Assembly (NCBI GenBank): GCA_946479475.1
Contig: CAMLGG010000091.1
Coordinates: 1-18,065, forward strand
Origin: an uncultured Ideonella sp.
Lineage (GTDB): Bacteria; Pseudomonadota; Gammaproteobacteria; Burkholderiales; Burkholderiaceae
Direction: 5' to 3'
DNA: 18,065 nt
Below the pieces are notes generated by a model that was not told the DNA's origin, did no database searches, and saw only the letters and a program-made list of their open reading frames with translations. The translations under genes were made by a program, and so were the position numbers. Positions 1 to 9,576 of the stretch are shown one piece after another. Numbering within the stretch: the stretch's first letter is position 1; every line of letters begins with the position of its first letter.

Positions 1-722
1 AGATGATCGGCCTGGTGGGCCACAGCGGCTCGGGCAAGAGCACGCTGGTCAACCTCATCTGCCGCTTCTACGACGTGACGGACGGCCGCATCCTGGTCGA
101 CGGCGTCGACATCCGGCGCTTCGCCGTGTCGGACTACCGCCGCCACATCGGCCTGGTGCTGCAGGAGCCCTTCCTCTTCTTCGGCACGGTGGCCGAGAAC
201 ATCGCCTACGGCAAGCCCGAGGCCACGCGCGAGGAGATCGTCGCAGCCGCCCGCGCCGCCCATGCCCACGAGTTCATCCTGCGCCTTCCGCAGGGCTACG
301 ACTCGCTGGTCGGCGAGCGCGGGCAGGGCCTTTCGGGCGGCGAGCGCCAGCGCATCTCGATTGCCCGCGCCCTGCTGATCGACCCGCGCCTGCTCATCCT
401 CGACGAGGCCACCTCGGCGGTCGACACCGAGACCGAGAAGGAGATCCAGAAGGCGCTGGACAACCTGGTCAAGGGCCGCACGACGATCGCTATCGCGCAC
501 CGCCTGTCCACGCTGCGCAAGGCCGACCGGCTGGTGGTGATGGACCGCGGCGAGGTGGTCGAGGTCGGCCCGCACGACGAGCTGATGGCGAAGCAGGGGG
601 CCTACTGGCGGCTGTACGAAGCCCAGGCCCGCAAGGCCGAGGCCGAGGGCAGCGACCACGACGCGGTGCTGATCGCCAGCAACCTGCCGCAGCCTTCGGC
701 GCACGAGGAGGTGAGCCAATGA
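1..722 (+). CDS. ABC transporter, ATP-binding/permease fusion protein, C-terminal part (5' truncated)
   Basis: This is the nucleotide-binding domain of an ABC exporter; the start lies before the window, and the ATG at base 3 is an internal methionine just before Walker A. In the visible 239 residues I see Walker A (GHSGSGKST, 6-14), the Q-loop glutamine (Q54), the signature LSGGE (110-114), Walker B ending in D134-E135, and the H-loop histidine (H166). Complete motifs indicate a competent ATPase. The sequence resembles MsbA/HlyB-type half exporters in which a membrane domain precedes this part, but that part is not visible. The next gene is a DUF1854 protein overlapping by 4 nt (ATGA), and that pair is known in betaproteobacteria as associated with cyanophycin metabolism. 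That association, and hence the substrate, is inference because no cyanophycin gene is in the window. Confidence 0.9.
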   Translation, partial: MIGLVGHSGSGKSTLVNLICRFYDVTDGRILVDGVDIRRFAVSDYRRHIGLVLQEPFLFFGTVAENIAYGKPEATREEIVAAARAAHAHEFILRLPQGYDSLVGERGQGLSGGERQRISIARALLIDPRLLILDEATSAVDTETEKEIQKALDNLVKGRTTIAIAHRLSTLRKADRLVVMDRGEVVEVGPHDELMAKQGAYWRLYEAQARKAEAEGSDHDAVLIASNLPQPSAHEEVSQ

Positions 723-1264
723 GCGCCGCCCGGCCGCCCGTAGGCGCTCATTCCCTCTCGGAGGGACCGGGCCGCAGGCCCGAGGGTGCCCCATTGAATG
801 ACTTCAGGCTCCATCGCAACGCGCACGGCCGGCTGGTCTACACCGGAGTCGATGGCGAGGTGCACGAGGGCATCACGCCGGTGCGCGCCTTCCCGATCGG
901 CGCGCCCGACGAAGGCCTCTCGCTCGTCAGCGCCGAGGGGCGAGAGCTGGCCTGGTTGCCGCGCCTGTCGGCCCTCGAGCCTTCGGCCCGGACCCTGCTG
1001 CAGGAAGAGCTCGCCAGCCGCGAGTTCACCCCCGAGATCAAGCGCCTGGCCAGGGTCTCGACCTTCTCCACGCCCAGCACCTGGGACGTGGAAACCGACC
1101 GCGGCCCGACGCAGCTGGTGCTCAAGGGCGAGGAGGACATCCGGCGCCTGCCGGGCAACCGCGCGGCGCTGCTCATCAGCAGCAGCCACGGCATCGTCTT
1201 CAAGGTGCCGGACCTGCTTTCGCTGGACAGGCACTCCAAGCGCCTGCTGGAGCGCTTCCTCTAG
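719..1264 (+). CDS. DUF1854 family protein with a 25-residue N-terminal insert
   Basis: The 181-aa product contains a DUF1854 domain from about residue 26 to the end. Family-like stretches are RNAHGRLVYTG, the segment VRAFPIGAPDEGLSLVS and the ending near DRHSKRLLERFL. Its biochemical role is unknown to me; the family is found beside cyanophycin-associated ABC transporters. The ATG at 719 overlaps the ABC stop and has a strong Shine-Dalgarno (AGGAGG, 706-711, 7-nt spacing), so I use it. Residues 2-26 are low-complexity, rich in Pro, Arg, Gly and Ala, and coincide with a 75-nt block of hairpins; the family-like part begins at the TTG of 794, the alternative start. Removing bases 722-796 would leave ATG followed directly by the codons for Asn-Asp-Phe, which suggests an in-frame insertion. 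The 3' end overlaps the convergent acuI-like gene by 4 nt. Confidence 0.8.
   Translation: MSAARPPVGAHSLSEGPGRRPEGAPLNDFRLHRNAHGRLVYTGVDGEVHEGITPVRAFPIGAPDEGLSLVSAEGRELAWLPRLSALEPSARTLLQEELASREFTPEIKRLARVSTFSTPSTWDVETDRGPTQLVLKGEEDIRRLPGNRAALLISSSHGIVFKVPDLLSLDRHSKRLLERFL
720..782 (+). repeat. three consecutive perfect hairpins (REP-like insert)
   Basis: Three inverted repeats lie back to back: TGAGCGCC (720-727) with GGCGCTCA (743-750); TCCCTC (752-757) with GAGGGA (761-766); and CGGGCC (768-773) with GGCCCG (777-782). Each arm is a perfect complement. The block falls inside an apparent 75-nt in-frame addition (722-796) at the start of the DUF1854 gene, and AATGA occurs on both sides (718-722 and 797-801). 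This looks like a small structured intergenic repeat of the REP/MITE kind. I cannot see a second copy in the window, so its dispersed nature is inference. Confidence 0.55.
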
Positions 1265-2244
1265 CGGTTCACGTCGATCACGGTGCGCCCGCGGATGCGG
1301 CCGGCGAGCAGGTCGTTGCTCGCCTGCACGATGTCGCTCAGGGGTACCTCGTGCGTCATCTCGGCCAGTTGCTCCGGCTTCACGTGCCGCGCCAACAGGG
1401 CCCAGGCCTGCTCGCGCACGCTGTTGGGCTGGAAGACGCAGTTGATGCCGTACAGCGTCACGCCGCGCAGGATGAAGGGCATCACCGTGGCCGGCAGGTC
1501 TGCGCCGCCGGCGAGGCCGCAGGCGGCCACGGCGCCGTTCCACTTCGTCTGCGCCAGCGCGTTGGCCAGGGTCTGGCTGCCCACCGAATCGACCACGGCG
1601 GCCCAGCGCTCGCTCTGCAGCGGCTTGCCGGGAGTGACGAGCGCGCTGCGGTCGAGGATCTGGGCGGCGCCCATGTGCTTCAGGTAGTCCGCCTCCTGCG
1701 GACGGCCGGTGGACGCGGTCACCTGGTAGCCGAGGCCGGCCAGCAGCGCGACGGCGACCGAGCCGACGCCGCCCGCCGCCCCCGTGACCAGCACCTCGCC
1801 ATCCTCAGGCTTCGTGCCGTGCTTCAACAGTGCCATCACACACAGCGCGGCGGTGTAGCCGGCCGTGGCGACAGCCATCGCCTGACGCGTCGTGTAGCCC
1901 TCGGGCAATCGCAGCAGCCAGCCCGACTTCAGGCTGGCCTTCTGCGCCAGGCCGCCCCAGGCCGTCTCGCCCATGCCCCAGCCGTTGACCACGACGCGAT
2001 CGCCGGCTTGCCAGGCCGGGTCGCTGCTGGCCTCGACCACGCCGGCGAGGTCTATGCCCGGCACCATCGGCCAGCTGCGCACGATCGCGCCGCGGCCGGT
2101 CACCGCCAGCGCGTCCTTGTAGTTGAGGCTGGAGTATTCGACCCGGACCCGCACGTCGCCGGCCGGCAACGCGCTCTCGTCGAGATCGACGAGGGCCGCC
2201 TGGGTGGTCTTGTCCTTCTGCGTCAGCATCAGCGCCTTGAACAT
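1261..2244 (-). CDS. acuI: acrylyl-CoA reductase-like MDR oxidoreductase (AcuI/YhdH family)
   Basis: The product is a 327-aa zinc-free medium-chain dehydrogenase/reductase, close in length to E. coli YhdH (about 324 aa). Family members reduce acrylyl-CoA to propionyl-CoA with NADPH in the cytosol, which detoxifies acrylyl-CoA from DMSP or 3-hydroxypropionate. Visible features are the N-terminal SSLNYKD segment (38-44), MVPGIDLAG (60-68), the Rossmann loop VTGAAGGVGS (153-162), and a C-terminal segment beginning GINCVFQPNS (266-275) typical of the YhdH branch. The start has a GGAGG about 10 nt upstream. It lies 42 nt behind the ferredoxin gene on the same strand, so the two may be co-transcribed. 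Its stop codon overlaps that of the DUF1854 gene on a CTAG palindrome. The family is clear; the exact acyl-CoA substrate is inferred. Confidence 0.88.
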   Translation of the reverse strand: MFKALMLTQKDKTTQAALVDLDESALPAGDVRVRVEYSSLNYKDALAVTGRGAIVRSWPMVPGIDLAGVVEASSDPAWQAGDRVVVNGWGMGETAWGGLAQKASLKSGWLLRLPEGYTTRQAMAVATAGYTAALCVMALLKHGTKPEDGEVLVTGAAGGVGSVAVALLAGLGYQVTASTGRPQEADYLKHMGAAQILDRSALVTPGKPLQSERWAAVVDSVGSQTLANALAQTKWNGAVAACGLAGGADLPATVMPFILRGVTLYGINCVFQPNSVREQAWALLARHVKPEQLAEMTHEVPLSDIVQASNDLLAGRIRGRTVIDVNR

Positions 2245-2286
2245 CGCGATCGGCCCTCCGGCGGGGTGATGGGGATGCCCGCGATG

Positions 2287-2583
2287 CTATGCCTTCGCGG
2301 CGGCCGGCGCGTCGATGATGACCAGCGGAGCGTCGGGCATCGCCACGCACGGCAGGATCCAGCCTTCGGCCTTCTCCTCGGCCAGCAGGCCGGGCCATTC
2401 GACCCGGTAGCGCACCTGGCCCGAAAGCAGGCGGCAACGGCAGGCGCGGCAAGTGCCATTGCGGCAGGAGCGGGGCAGGCGGATGCCGGCGGCCTGGGCC
2501 GCTTCGAGCAGGCTCTGCCCCTCGCCCACGGGCAGGTCCCGGCCGGCCGGCTCGATGCGTAGAACAGGGGAGGGTGGGGGCAT
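2287..2583 (-). CDS. [2Fe-2S] plant-type ferredoxin
   Basis: This 98-aa protein carries the plant-type [2Fe-2S] pattern: C40, C45 and C48 (C-x4-C-x2-C, in the context [11 protein letters not shown]) with the fourth ligand C79 (ILPC). An extra Cys sits at position 50. The order is a short beta-grasp N-terminus, the cluster loop, then a short C-terminus rich in Ala and Pro. It would act as a soluble one-electron carrier; a stand-alone ferredoxin of this size usually serves an oxygenase or reductase, but none is adjacent. The gene is upstream of acuI on the same strand and divergent from the CaiB-like gene. I see no Shine-Dalgarno before the ATG; a TAGCAT hexamer ends 7 nt before it. A longer open frame continues upstream but is antisense shadow of the CaiB-like gene. 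Confidence 0.85.
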   Translation of the reverse strand: MPPPSPVLRIEPAGRDLPVGEGQSLLEAAQAAGIRLPRSCRNGTCRACRCRLLSGQVRYRVEWPGLLAEEKAEGWILPCVAMPDAPLVIIDAPAAAKA

Positions 2584-2607
2584 GGCGCCGATGCTAGTCT
2601 CGGCGCC
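2584..2607. promoter_or_regulatory. inverted repeat and possible -10 between divergent ferredoxin and CaiB-like genes
   Basis: GGCGCCGA (2584-2591) and TCGGCGCC (2600-2607) form a perfect 8-bp inverted repeat with an 8-nt centre. On the minus strand the centre contains TAGCAT (2596 to 2591), 4 of 6 matches to a -10 box and ending 7 nt before the ferredoxin ATG. I find no convincing -35. It could be an operator for the divergent pair or the -10 of a leaderless ferredoxin transcript. Confidence 0.3.
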
Positions 2608-2634
2608 TTCGAGTCGAGCATGGGTGGAGGGCAG

Positions 2635-3801
2635 ATGGGTCCGTTGCATGGCCTGCGGGTGATCGAGCTGGCGAGCATCGGGCCGGGCCCGATGTGCGCG
2701 ATGCTGCTGGCGGACCTGGGCGCGGACGTGGTCCGCATAGACCGCCTGGAGCCGAGCGGCCTGGGCGTGCCGGTGGAGCCGCGGTTCGACGTGCCGGCCC
2801 GCAGCCGGCGCTCGATCGCATTGAACCTCAAGAGCGATGCGGGCCGGGACGCCGCGCATCGCCTCATCGCCTCGGCCGACGTGCTGATCGAGGGCTGGCG
2901 CCCCGGTGTCGCGGAGCGCCTGGGCCTCGGGCCCGAGGACTGTCACGCCCGCCATCCCGGCCTGGTCTACGGCCGCATGACCGGCTACGGCCAGTCCGGC
3001 CCGCTGGCGCAGGTGGCCGGGCACGACATCAACTACATCGCGCTCGCCGGCGCCTTGCACGCCGTGGGCGGCGCCGATGAAGGCAGCGGCCCCGTGCCGC
3101 CCCTGAACCTGGTCGGCGACTATGGGGGCGGCGCGCTGTACCTGACGGTCGGCGTGCTGGCCGCGCTGTTCGAGCGCCAGCGCTCGGGGCGGGGCCAGGT
3201 GGTCGACGCGGCCATGGTCGACGGCGTCGGCTCGCTGCTCGCCCTGTTCCACGGCCTGGCCGCAGGCGGCCTGTGGGATGCGAGCCAGCGCCAGGCCAAC
3301 CTGCTGGACGGCGCGGCGCCGTTCTACTCGACCTACGAGACGGCCGACGGGAAGTGGATGGCCGTCGGGGCGCTCGAGCCGAAGTTCTTCGCCGAGCTGG
3401 CCGACCGGGTCGGGCTGGAGCGCCGCTTCGTCGACCGGCAGTACGACCGGCGGATGTGGCCGGAGATGCGCGAGGCGCTCGCCGGCCTGTTCAAGCGCCG
3501 GACCCGCGAGGATTGGACTGTGCTCCTCGAAGGCAGCGATGCCTGTACGAGCCCGGTGCTGACGATGACCGAGGCGGCAGCGCATCCGCACGCGCGGCAG
3601 CGCCAGTCCTTCGTCGAGGTCGGCGGCGTGCTGCAGCCTGCGCCGGCACCCCGCTTCGGGCGCAGCCGCCCGAGTGCTCCGCGCCCCGCGCCGACGCTCG
3701 GCCAGCACACCCGCGAGTTGCTGCTCGAAGCCGGTTACAGCGAGTCGGACATCGGTTCCATGCTGGCGGCGGGGTGGGCCCGGCAGACAATGCCGGCATG
3801 A
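2635..3801 (+). CDS. CaiB/BaiF family (class III) CoA enzyme, alpha-methylacyl-CoA racemase-like
   Basis: The product is 388 aa from the ATG at 2635, which follows GGAGG at 2626-2630; an ATG at 2620 would add five residues but has no such signal. The protein fits the class III CoA-transferase fold and the racemase (Amacr/MCR) branch: the N-terminus has [13 protein letters not shown] (7-19), and the racemase catalytic residues appear as H130 in GHDINY, D162 in NLVGDYGGG and E248 in [10 protein letters not shown] racemase inverts the 2-methyl group of branched acyl-CoAs so that they can enter beta-oxidation. Racemase rather than transferase activity is inferred from the retained His/Asp/Glu set. 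It is the first gene of an operon and overlaps the NUDIX-MBL gene by 4 nt (ATGA). Confidence 0.88.
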   Translation: MGPLHGLRVIELASIGPGPMCAMLLADLGADVVRIDRLEPSGLGVPVEPRFDVPARSRRSIALNLKSDAGRDAAHRLIASADVLIEGWRPGVAERLGLGPEDCHARHPGLVYGRMTGYGQSGPLAQVAGHDINYIALAGALHAVGGADEGSGPVPPLNLVGDYGGGALYLTVGVLAALFERQRSGRGQVVDAAMVDGVGSLLALFHGLAAGGLWDASQRQANLLDGAAPFYSTYETADGKWMAVGALEPKFFAELADRVGLERRFVDRQYDRRMWPEMREALAGLFKRRTREDWTVLLEGSDACTSPVLTMTEAAAHPHARQRQSFVEVGGVLQPAPAPRFGRSRPSAPRPAPTLGQHTRELLLEAGYSESDIGSMLAAGWARQTMPA

Positions 3802-5489
3802 GTCCCGATCCTTCCGTCCGAGCCCCCGAAACCGACCGCGACGCCGAGGGCGCGCGCCGCGCCGCCAGCGTCATCGTCCTGCGCGATGGCGCCGCGGGCC
3901 TGCCCGAGGTCCTGCTGCTGCGCCGTGCCGAGCGCGATGGCGACCTGCGCAGCGGGGTGTGGGTCTTCCCCGGCGGCGTGCTCGACGAGGAGGACGCGGC
4001 GCTGGCTCCGCTTTGCGAAGGCGACCATGAGCAGGCCGCCAACGAGCGGCTGCGCCTGGGCAGCGGCGCGCTCGCCTACACCGTGGCCGCGATCCGCGAA
4101 TGCCTGGAGGAGGTCGGTGTGCTGTTCGCGAGCGCCGGCGACGTCGAGGCTGCCCGCCACGAGCGCCACCTGGTGCGCACCGGGGCCGACTTCGTCGCCC
4201 TGTGCGAGCGCCACGGTTTGCGGCTGGACGCCGGTGCGCTGGCCTATCACAGCCACTGGCTCACCCCGCCGGGGCTGCCCAAGCGCTTCGACACCCGCTT
4301 CTTCGTGGCCCGGCTGCCCGGAGGCCAGGTGCCGGTGGTCGACGCCGGCGAGGCGCTGGAGGCGGCGTGGCTCACGCCCGCGCAGGCGCTGGAGCCCGCG
4401 CGGGGGCTGAAGCTGCTGCCGGTGACGCGCGAGACGCTGAAGGACCTGGGGCGCTTCGCCAGCGTGGCCGAGATCCTGGCCGAGGCACGCACCCGCCGCC
4501 ATCCGCCCCGCATGATGCCGCGCCTGGGCCGCGACGCCGCCGGCAAGGTCCGCCCGGTGCTGCCCGGCGAATGGGCCTATGCCGAGATCGCCCGGCTCGA
4601 TCCGGTGGGGCTCGGCAACGTCTGCTTCGAGCTGCCGCCGCTGCAGCCGGTGCGCCTGTCCGACCGGGTGACGCGCCTGACCTGCTCCAACGGCTCGGTG
4701 ATGACCGGGCCCGGGACCAACACCTACCTCGTGCGCGCGCCGGGCAGCGCCGAGGTCACGGTGATCGATCCTGGTCCCGACGACGCCCACACCGAGGCGC
4801 ACCTGCAGGCCGTGCTCGCGGCGGCCGCACCCGGCCGCATCGTGCGCATCCTGACCACCCACACCCACAAGGATCACTCGCCCGCCGCGCGCCGGCTGGC
4901 GGAGCTGACCGGCGCGCCGGTGCTCGGCCGTGTCGCCGACCATCCCGAGTGGCAGGACGCGGGGTTTGCGCCGCAGGTCGAGCCGGTCGATGGCGAACGC
5001 CTCGTGCTGGGCGATGGCGCGACGCTGCGCGCCGTGCACACGCCCGGCCACGCCTCGAACCACGTCTGCTGGCTGCTGGAGGAAGAAGGCATGCTCTTCA
5101 CCGGCGACCACGTGATGCAGGGCTCCACCGTGGTCATCAACCCGCCCGACGGCGACATGGCCGCCTACCTGGCCTCGCTGGAGAAGATGCTGGCCATCGA
5201 GGGCCTGGCCTGGCTGGCGCCGGGCCATGGCTTCCTGATGGCCGAGCCGCAGGCCGAAGTGCGCCGGCTGATCGCGCACCGGCTGGCCCGCGAGGCCAAG
5301 GTGGCCGCCGCCCTGCGCGAGGCGCGCCAGTCGACCGCCGAGGCCCTGGTGCCCACCGTCTACGGCGACGTGCCCGCTTCCCGCCATGGGATCGCGGCGC
5401 GCTCGTTGACGGCCCACCTCATCAAGCTGGCGAAGGATGGCCGTGCCCGCCAGGAGGGCCCGGACTGGCATTGGCAGGAGGCGACGTGA
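3798..5489 (+). CDS. NUDIX hydrolase - metallo-beta-lactamase fusion protein
   Basis: This 563-aa protein has two domains. Residues about 20-235 are a NUDIX domain: VWVFPGG (54-60) and the core [11 protein letters not shown] (100-110). The first half of the canonical box is separated from the core by an insertion of about 35 residues, as in the NUDT19/NUDT7-like CoA diphosphatases. Residues about 285-500 are a metallo-beta-lactamase domain of the LACTB2-like type: GPGTNTYLV (304-312), the metal motif HTHKDH (355-360), H418 in TPGH, D437 in TGDH and H477 in PGHG, so both metal sites are intact. The C-terminus (500-563) resembles the helical tail of LACTB2-type proteins. The start overlaps the CaiB-like stop and is preceded by a short hairpin (CCGGC 3780-3784 with GCCGG 3792-3796). 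A role in CoA-thioester or nucleotide clean-up is inference. Confidence 0.85.
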   Translation: MSPDPSVRAPETDRDAEGARRAASVIVLRDGAAGLPEVLLLRRAERDGDLRSGVWVFPGGVLDEEDAALAPLCEGDHEQAANERLRLGSGALAYTVAAIRECLEEVGVLFASAGDVEAARHERHLVRTGADFVALCERHGLRLDAGALAYHSHWLTPPGLPKRFDTRFFVARLPGGQVPVVDAGEALEAAWLTPAQALEPARGLKLLPVTRETLKDLGRFASVAEILAEARTRRHPPRMMPRLGRDAAGKVRPVLPGEWAYAEIARLDPVGLGNVCFELPPLQPVRLSDRVTRLTCSNGSVMTGPGTNTYLVRAPGSAEVTVIDPGPDDAHTEAHLQAVLAAAAPGRIVRILTTHTHKDHSPAARRLAELTGAPVLGRVADHPEWQDAGFAPQVEPVDGERLVLGDGATLRAVHTPGHASNHVCWLLEEEGMLFTGDHVMQGSTVVINPPDGDMAAYLASLEKMLAIEGLAWLAPGHGFLMAEPQAEVRRLIAHRLAREAKVAAALREARQSTAEALVPTVYGDVPASRHGIAARSLTAHLIKLAKDGRARQEGPDWHWQEAT

Positions 5490-5986
5490 GCGAAGGAGTC
5501 CCGTTCGAAGGCGGCTGCGATTGCCGCGCCGTGCGCTACCGCATGCAGACGCGGCCGCTGTTCGTCCACTGCTGCCACTGCCGCTGGTGCCAGCGCGAGA
5601 CCGGCTCGGCGTTCGTGATCAACGCCATGATCGAGTCCGACCGGCTCGGCCTGCTCGCGGGCGAGGCGGTCAAGGTGCACACCCCGAGCGAGAGCGGCGC
5701 CGGGCAGGAGATCTTCCGCTGCCCGCGATGCTGGGTGGCACTCTGGAGCCACTATGCCGGCGCCGGCCCTTCGGTGAGCTTCGTGCGCGTGGGCACGCTG
5801 GACGAGCCGGACCGCCTGCCGCCCGACATCCACATCTTCACGGCGAGCAAGCAGCCCTGGGTGCTGCTGCCGCCTGGTACACCGGCCGTGCCGGAGTACT
5901 ACGACCGCGAGCAGTACTGGCCGGCCGAGAGCCTGGCGCGCCGGGCGGTGCTTCGGGCGCGGCTGGAGGCCGCCGGAAAGGGCTGA
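5486..5986 (+). CDS. GFA family zinc-binding protein
   Basis: The product is a 166-aa protein of the GFA (glutathione-dependent formaldehyde-activating enzyme-like, Mss4-like fold) family. Cysteines match the zinc-binding layout: C11-x-C13, C30-x-C32-x2-C35 and C79-x2-C82. The family contains Gfa but most members have no proven link to formaldehyde, so I do not assign that reaction. The GTG start at 5486 overlaps the upstream stop (GTGA) and has a strong AGGAGG at 5476-5481. The C-terminus is longer than the zinc core and rich in Trp, Tyr and Pro (IHIFTASKQPW, then EYYDREQYWP). It is the third gene of the CaiB-like operon and probably translationally coupled. Confidence 0.87.
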   Translation: MSEGVPFEGGCDCRAVRYRMQTRPLFVHCCHCRWCQRETGSAFVINAMIESDRLGLLAGEAVKVHTPSESGAGQEIFRCPRCWVALWSHYAGAGPSVSFVRVGTLDEPDRLPPDIHIFTASKQPWVLLPPGTPAVPEYYDREQYWPAESLARRAVLRARLEAAGKG

Positions 5987-5990
5987 GCGC

Positions 5991-6575
5991 ATGGGCTACG
6001 CGATGAGCTGGCTGGCGGTGCGGGGCAAGTTGCCCGAACAGGTGCTGGCCGACCTCGATGCCTCGCCCACCGGGCGGCGGCTGCCGCTGGGCGACTTCCG
6101 CTTCGGGTCCTGCATGCTGCCCGGCGGCTGGCAACTGGTGGCGGCGCTGCGTGCCGATCACCGCTGGGTTTCGGCCGACTCGCTGGCAGCCTTGTCCGCG
6201 GGCGCCGAGGTGGTGGCCTGCGTGGTCGAGGAGCACGTGATGGTCTCGCGTGCCGAAGGCTGGCGCGCCGGCGAGCGAACCTGGCGCGTACTCCACGATG
6301 CGCAGCAGGGCACGGGGCACCTGATGGCCGACGGCAATCTGCCTGGCGTCTTTGCGCCGATGGCTGCGCAACAGCGCCAGCTCCAGGCTTCGGCCGGTGC
6401 GCATGAGGTGGACGAGCTGTTCGAGGTCCCGCTGAAGCTGGCGCAGTCCCTGGTCGGCTTCAAGCACGATGAGGGCGGCCCGGGTGCCGAAGGCCTGTGG
6501 CAGGAGCTCAGCGACGGCCCGCTGCCGCCGGCAGCCCTCCAAGCCGAGAAAAAGCCGTGGTGGAAGCGTTGGTGA
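5991..6575 (+). CDS. conserved hypothetical protein
   Basis: I do not recognise a named domain in this 194-aa protein. It begins MGYAMSWLAVRGK, and a second ATG (residue 5) is an alternative start. There is no signal peptide or membrane segment. The middle (residues 45-110) alternates hydrophobic and charged stretches, including VVACVVEEHVMVS (74-86) and RTWRVLHDAQQGTGHL (96-111), consistent with a small alpha/beta domain. The C-terminus ends in a basic, Trp-rich tail (KKPWWKRW). It sits 4 nt after the GFA-family gene and is the last gene of that operon, 58 nt before htpG. Codon use and GC content match the neighbours, so it is a real gene. Function unknown. Confidence 0.8.
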   Translation: MGYAMSWLAVRGKLPEQVLADLDASPTGRRLPLGDFRFGSCMLPGGWQLVAALRADHRWVSADSLAALSAGAEVVACVVEEHVMVSRAEGWRAGERTWRVLHDAQQGTGHLMADGNLPGVFAPMAAQQRQLQASAGAHEVDELFEVPLKLAQSLVGFKHDEGGPGAEGLWQELSDGPLPPAALQAEKKPWWKRW

Positions 6576-6603
6576 CTTGAAATCCCTGCCCGCGCCCTAA
6601 ACT
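6576..6603 (+). promoter_or_regulatory. candidate heat-shock (sigma-32) promoter of htpG
   Basis: The 58-nt gap before htpG holds CTTGAAA (6576-6582), identical to the core of the sigma-32 -35 element, followed after 12 nt by CCCTAAACT (6595-6603), a partial match to the CCCCATnT -10 element. It begins directly after the stop codon of the preceding gene. Sigma-32 control of htpG is established in E. coli; use of this site here is inferred. Confidence 0.5.
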
Positions 6604-6633
6604 CCCGCCCCGTCGAATTCCTGCCTGTTCACC

Positions 6634-8514
<1,881 letters not shown>

Positions 8515-8515
8515 T

Positions 8516-9550
8516 CTAGGTCAGGTCGCGCATGCGATCGATCTGCTCGCGCAGGTCGATCGTCTGCTGGTTCCAGTAGGCCGGGCTCGCGAACCAGGGG
8601 AAGGCGATGGGGAAGGCCGGGTCGCGCCAGCGCTCGGCCAGCCAGGCGCTGTGGTGGATCATGCGCAGGGTGCGTAGCGGCTCGATCAGCAGCAGCTCGC
8701 GGTCGTCGAAATCCTGGAAGTCGCGGTAGCCGTCGAGGAGGTGATGCAGCGCAGCCTCGACGGCGCTGCGCTCGCCCGGCAACAACATCCAGAGGTCCTG
8801 GATGGCCGGGCCCATGCAGCAGTCGTCGAGGTCGACGAAGTGCGGGCCGGTGTCCTCCCGCCAGAGCACGTTGCCGGCGTGGCAGTCGCCATGCAGGCGC
8901 AGATGGCGCGGGGTGCCGTGCTGCTCGAAAGCGCGCTCGGCTTCGTCCAGCGCTGCTTCGCTCGCGGCAATCCAGGCGCGGTCGATCTCGGGATCGACGA
9001 AGCCGGCGTCGATCAGGCGCTGCCGCGGGACGCGGCCGAAAGTCTGCAGGTCGAGCGTGCGGCGATGGACGAAGGGTTCGCGCTTTCCGATGGCGTGCAT
9101 CCGGGCGAGCAGGCGTCCGATCCAGGCCAGCGTCTCGGGCTGCTCGAGTTCGGGCGCGCGGCCCGCGCGGCGCTCGCTCACGCTGAAGCGGAAGGATTGG
9201 CCGGCCGCCGGCGCGTAGCGGCCCAGCGTCGCACACCCGGTGTCGATCGTTAGGAACTCTCCCGCCTCGAGCGGCAGCGGCGGCACGACCGGGATCTCGG
9301 CGCCGGAGAGTTCGAGCGCGAAGGCGTGCTCTTCGGCGATCTGCGCGTCGCTCCAGCGGCCCGGCCGATAGAACTTGGCCACCACGACGCGCCTGTCCTC
9401 CAGCGTTGCCTGGTAGACCCGGTTCTCGTAGGAATTCAGCTGCAGCAAACGGCCGTCGGGCGAGAAGCCGGCGGCGTTCAGGGCATCGAGCACGACCGCC
9501 GGCTCCAGGCCGGCGTAGGGGGCGTCGATGGAATCGGGGACATCAGGCAT
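8516..9550 (-). CDS. srkA: stress response serine/threonine protein kinase SrkA (YihE family)
   Basis: The 344-aa product belongs to the YihE/SrkA kinases, which have an APH-like kinase fold and in E. coli protect against stress-induced, MazF-linked death. Visible features are the SYENRVYQ segment (40-47), K59 in VVAKFYRPGR, the catalytic loop HGDCHAGN (220-227, D222 and N227) and the metal-binding FVDLDD (238-243, D240). The segment ENRVYQ and the length are typical of SrkA rather than of aminoglycoside kinases. It follows the GNAT gene by 26 nt on the same strand, so the two are probably co-transcribed. The start has no clear Shine-Dalgarno. Its 3' end abuts htpG, so read-through transcripts would be antisense to that gene. 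Confidence 0.9.
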   Translation of the reverse strand: MPDVPDSIDAPYAGLEPAVVLDALNAAGFSPDGRLLQLNSYENRVYQATLEDRRVVVAKFYRPGRWSDAQIAEEHAFALELSGAEIPVVPPLPLEAGEFLTIDTGCATLGRYAPAAGQSFRFSVSERRAGRAPELEQPETLAWIGRLLARMHAIGKREPFVHRRTLDLQTFGRVPRQRLIDAGFVDPEIDRAWIAASEAALDEAERAFEQHGTPRHLRLHGDCHAGNVLWREDTGPHFVDLDDCCMGPAIQDLWMLLPGERSAVEAALHHLLDGYRDFQDFDDRELLLIEPLRTLRMIHHSAWLAERWRDPAFPIAFPWFASPAYWNQQTIDLREQIDRMRDLT

Positions 9551-9576
9551 CGGCGCATCGTACGCGCCGGGCTGGC

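Noticed and set aside
2584..3708. Upstream extension of the ferredoxin reading frame on the minus strand
   Set aside because: The frame is open only because it mirrors the CaiB-like gene; ferredoxin similarity begins at the ATG at 2583.
3735..5471. Long open frame (578 codons) on the minus strand opposite the NUDIX-MBL gene
   Set aside because: It is rich in Arg, Gly, His and Gln with no motif, and the opposite strand carries intact catalytic motifs throughout.
5486..5986. Assignment of the GFA-family protein as a formaldehyde-detoxifying enzyme
   Set aside because: The cysteine pattern shows the fold only; no formaldehyde dehydrogenase or glutathione gene is adjacent, so the reaction is unsupported.
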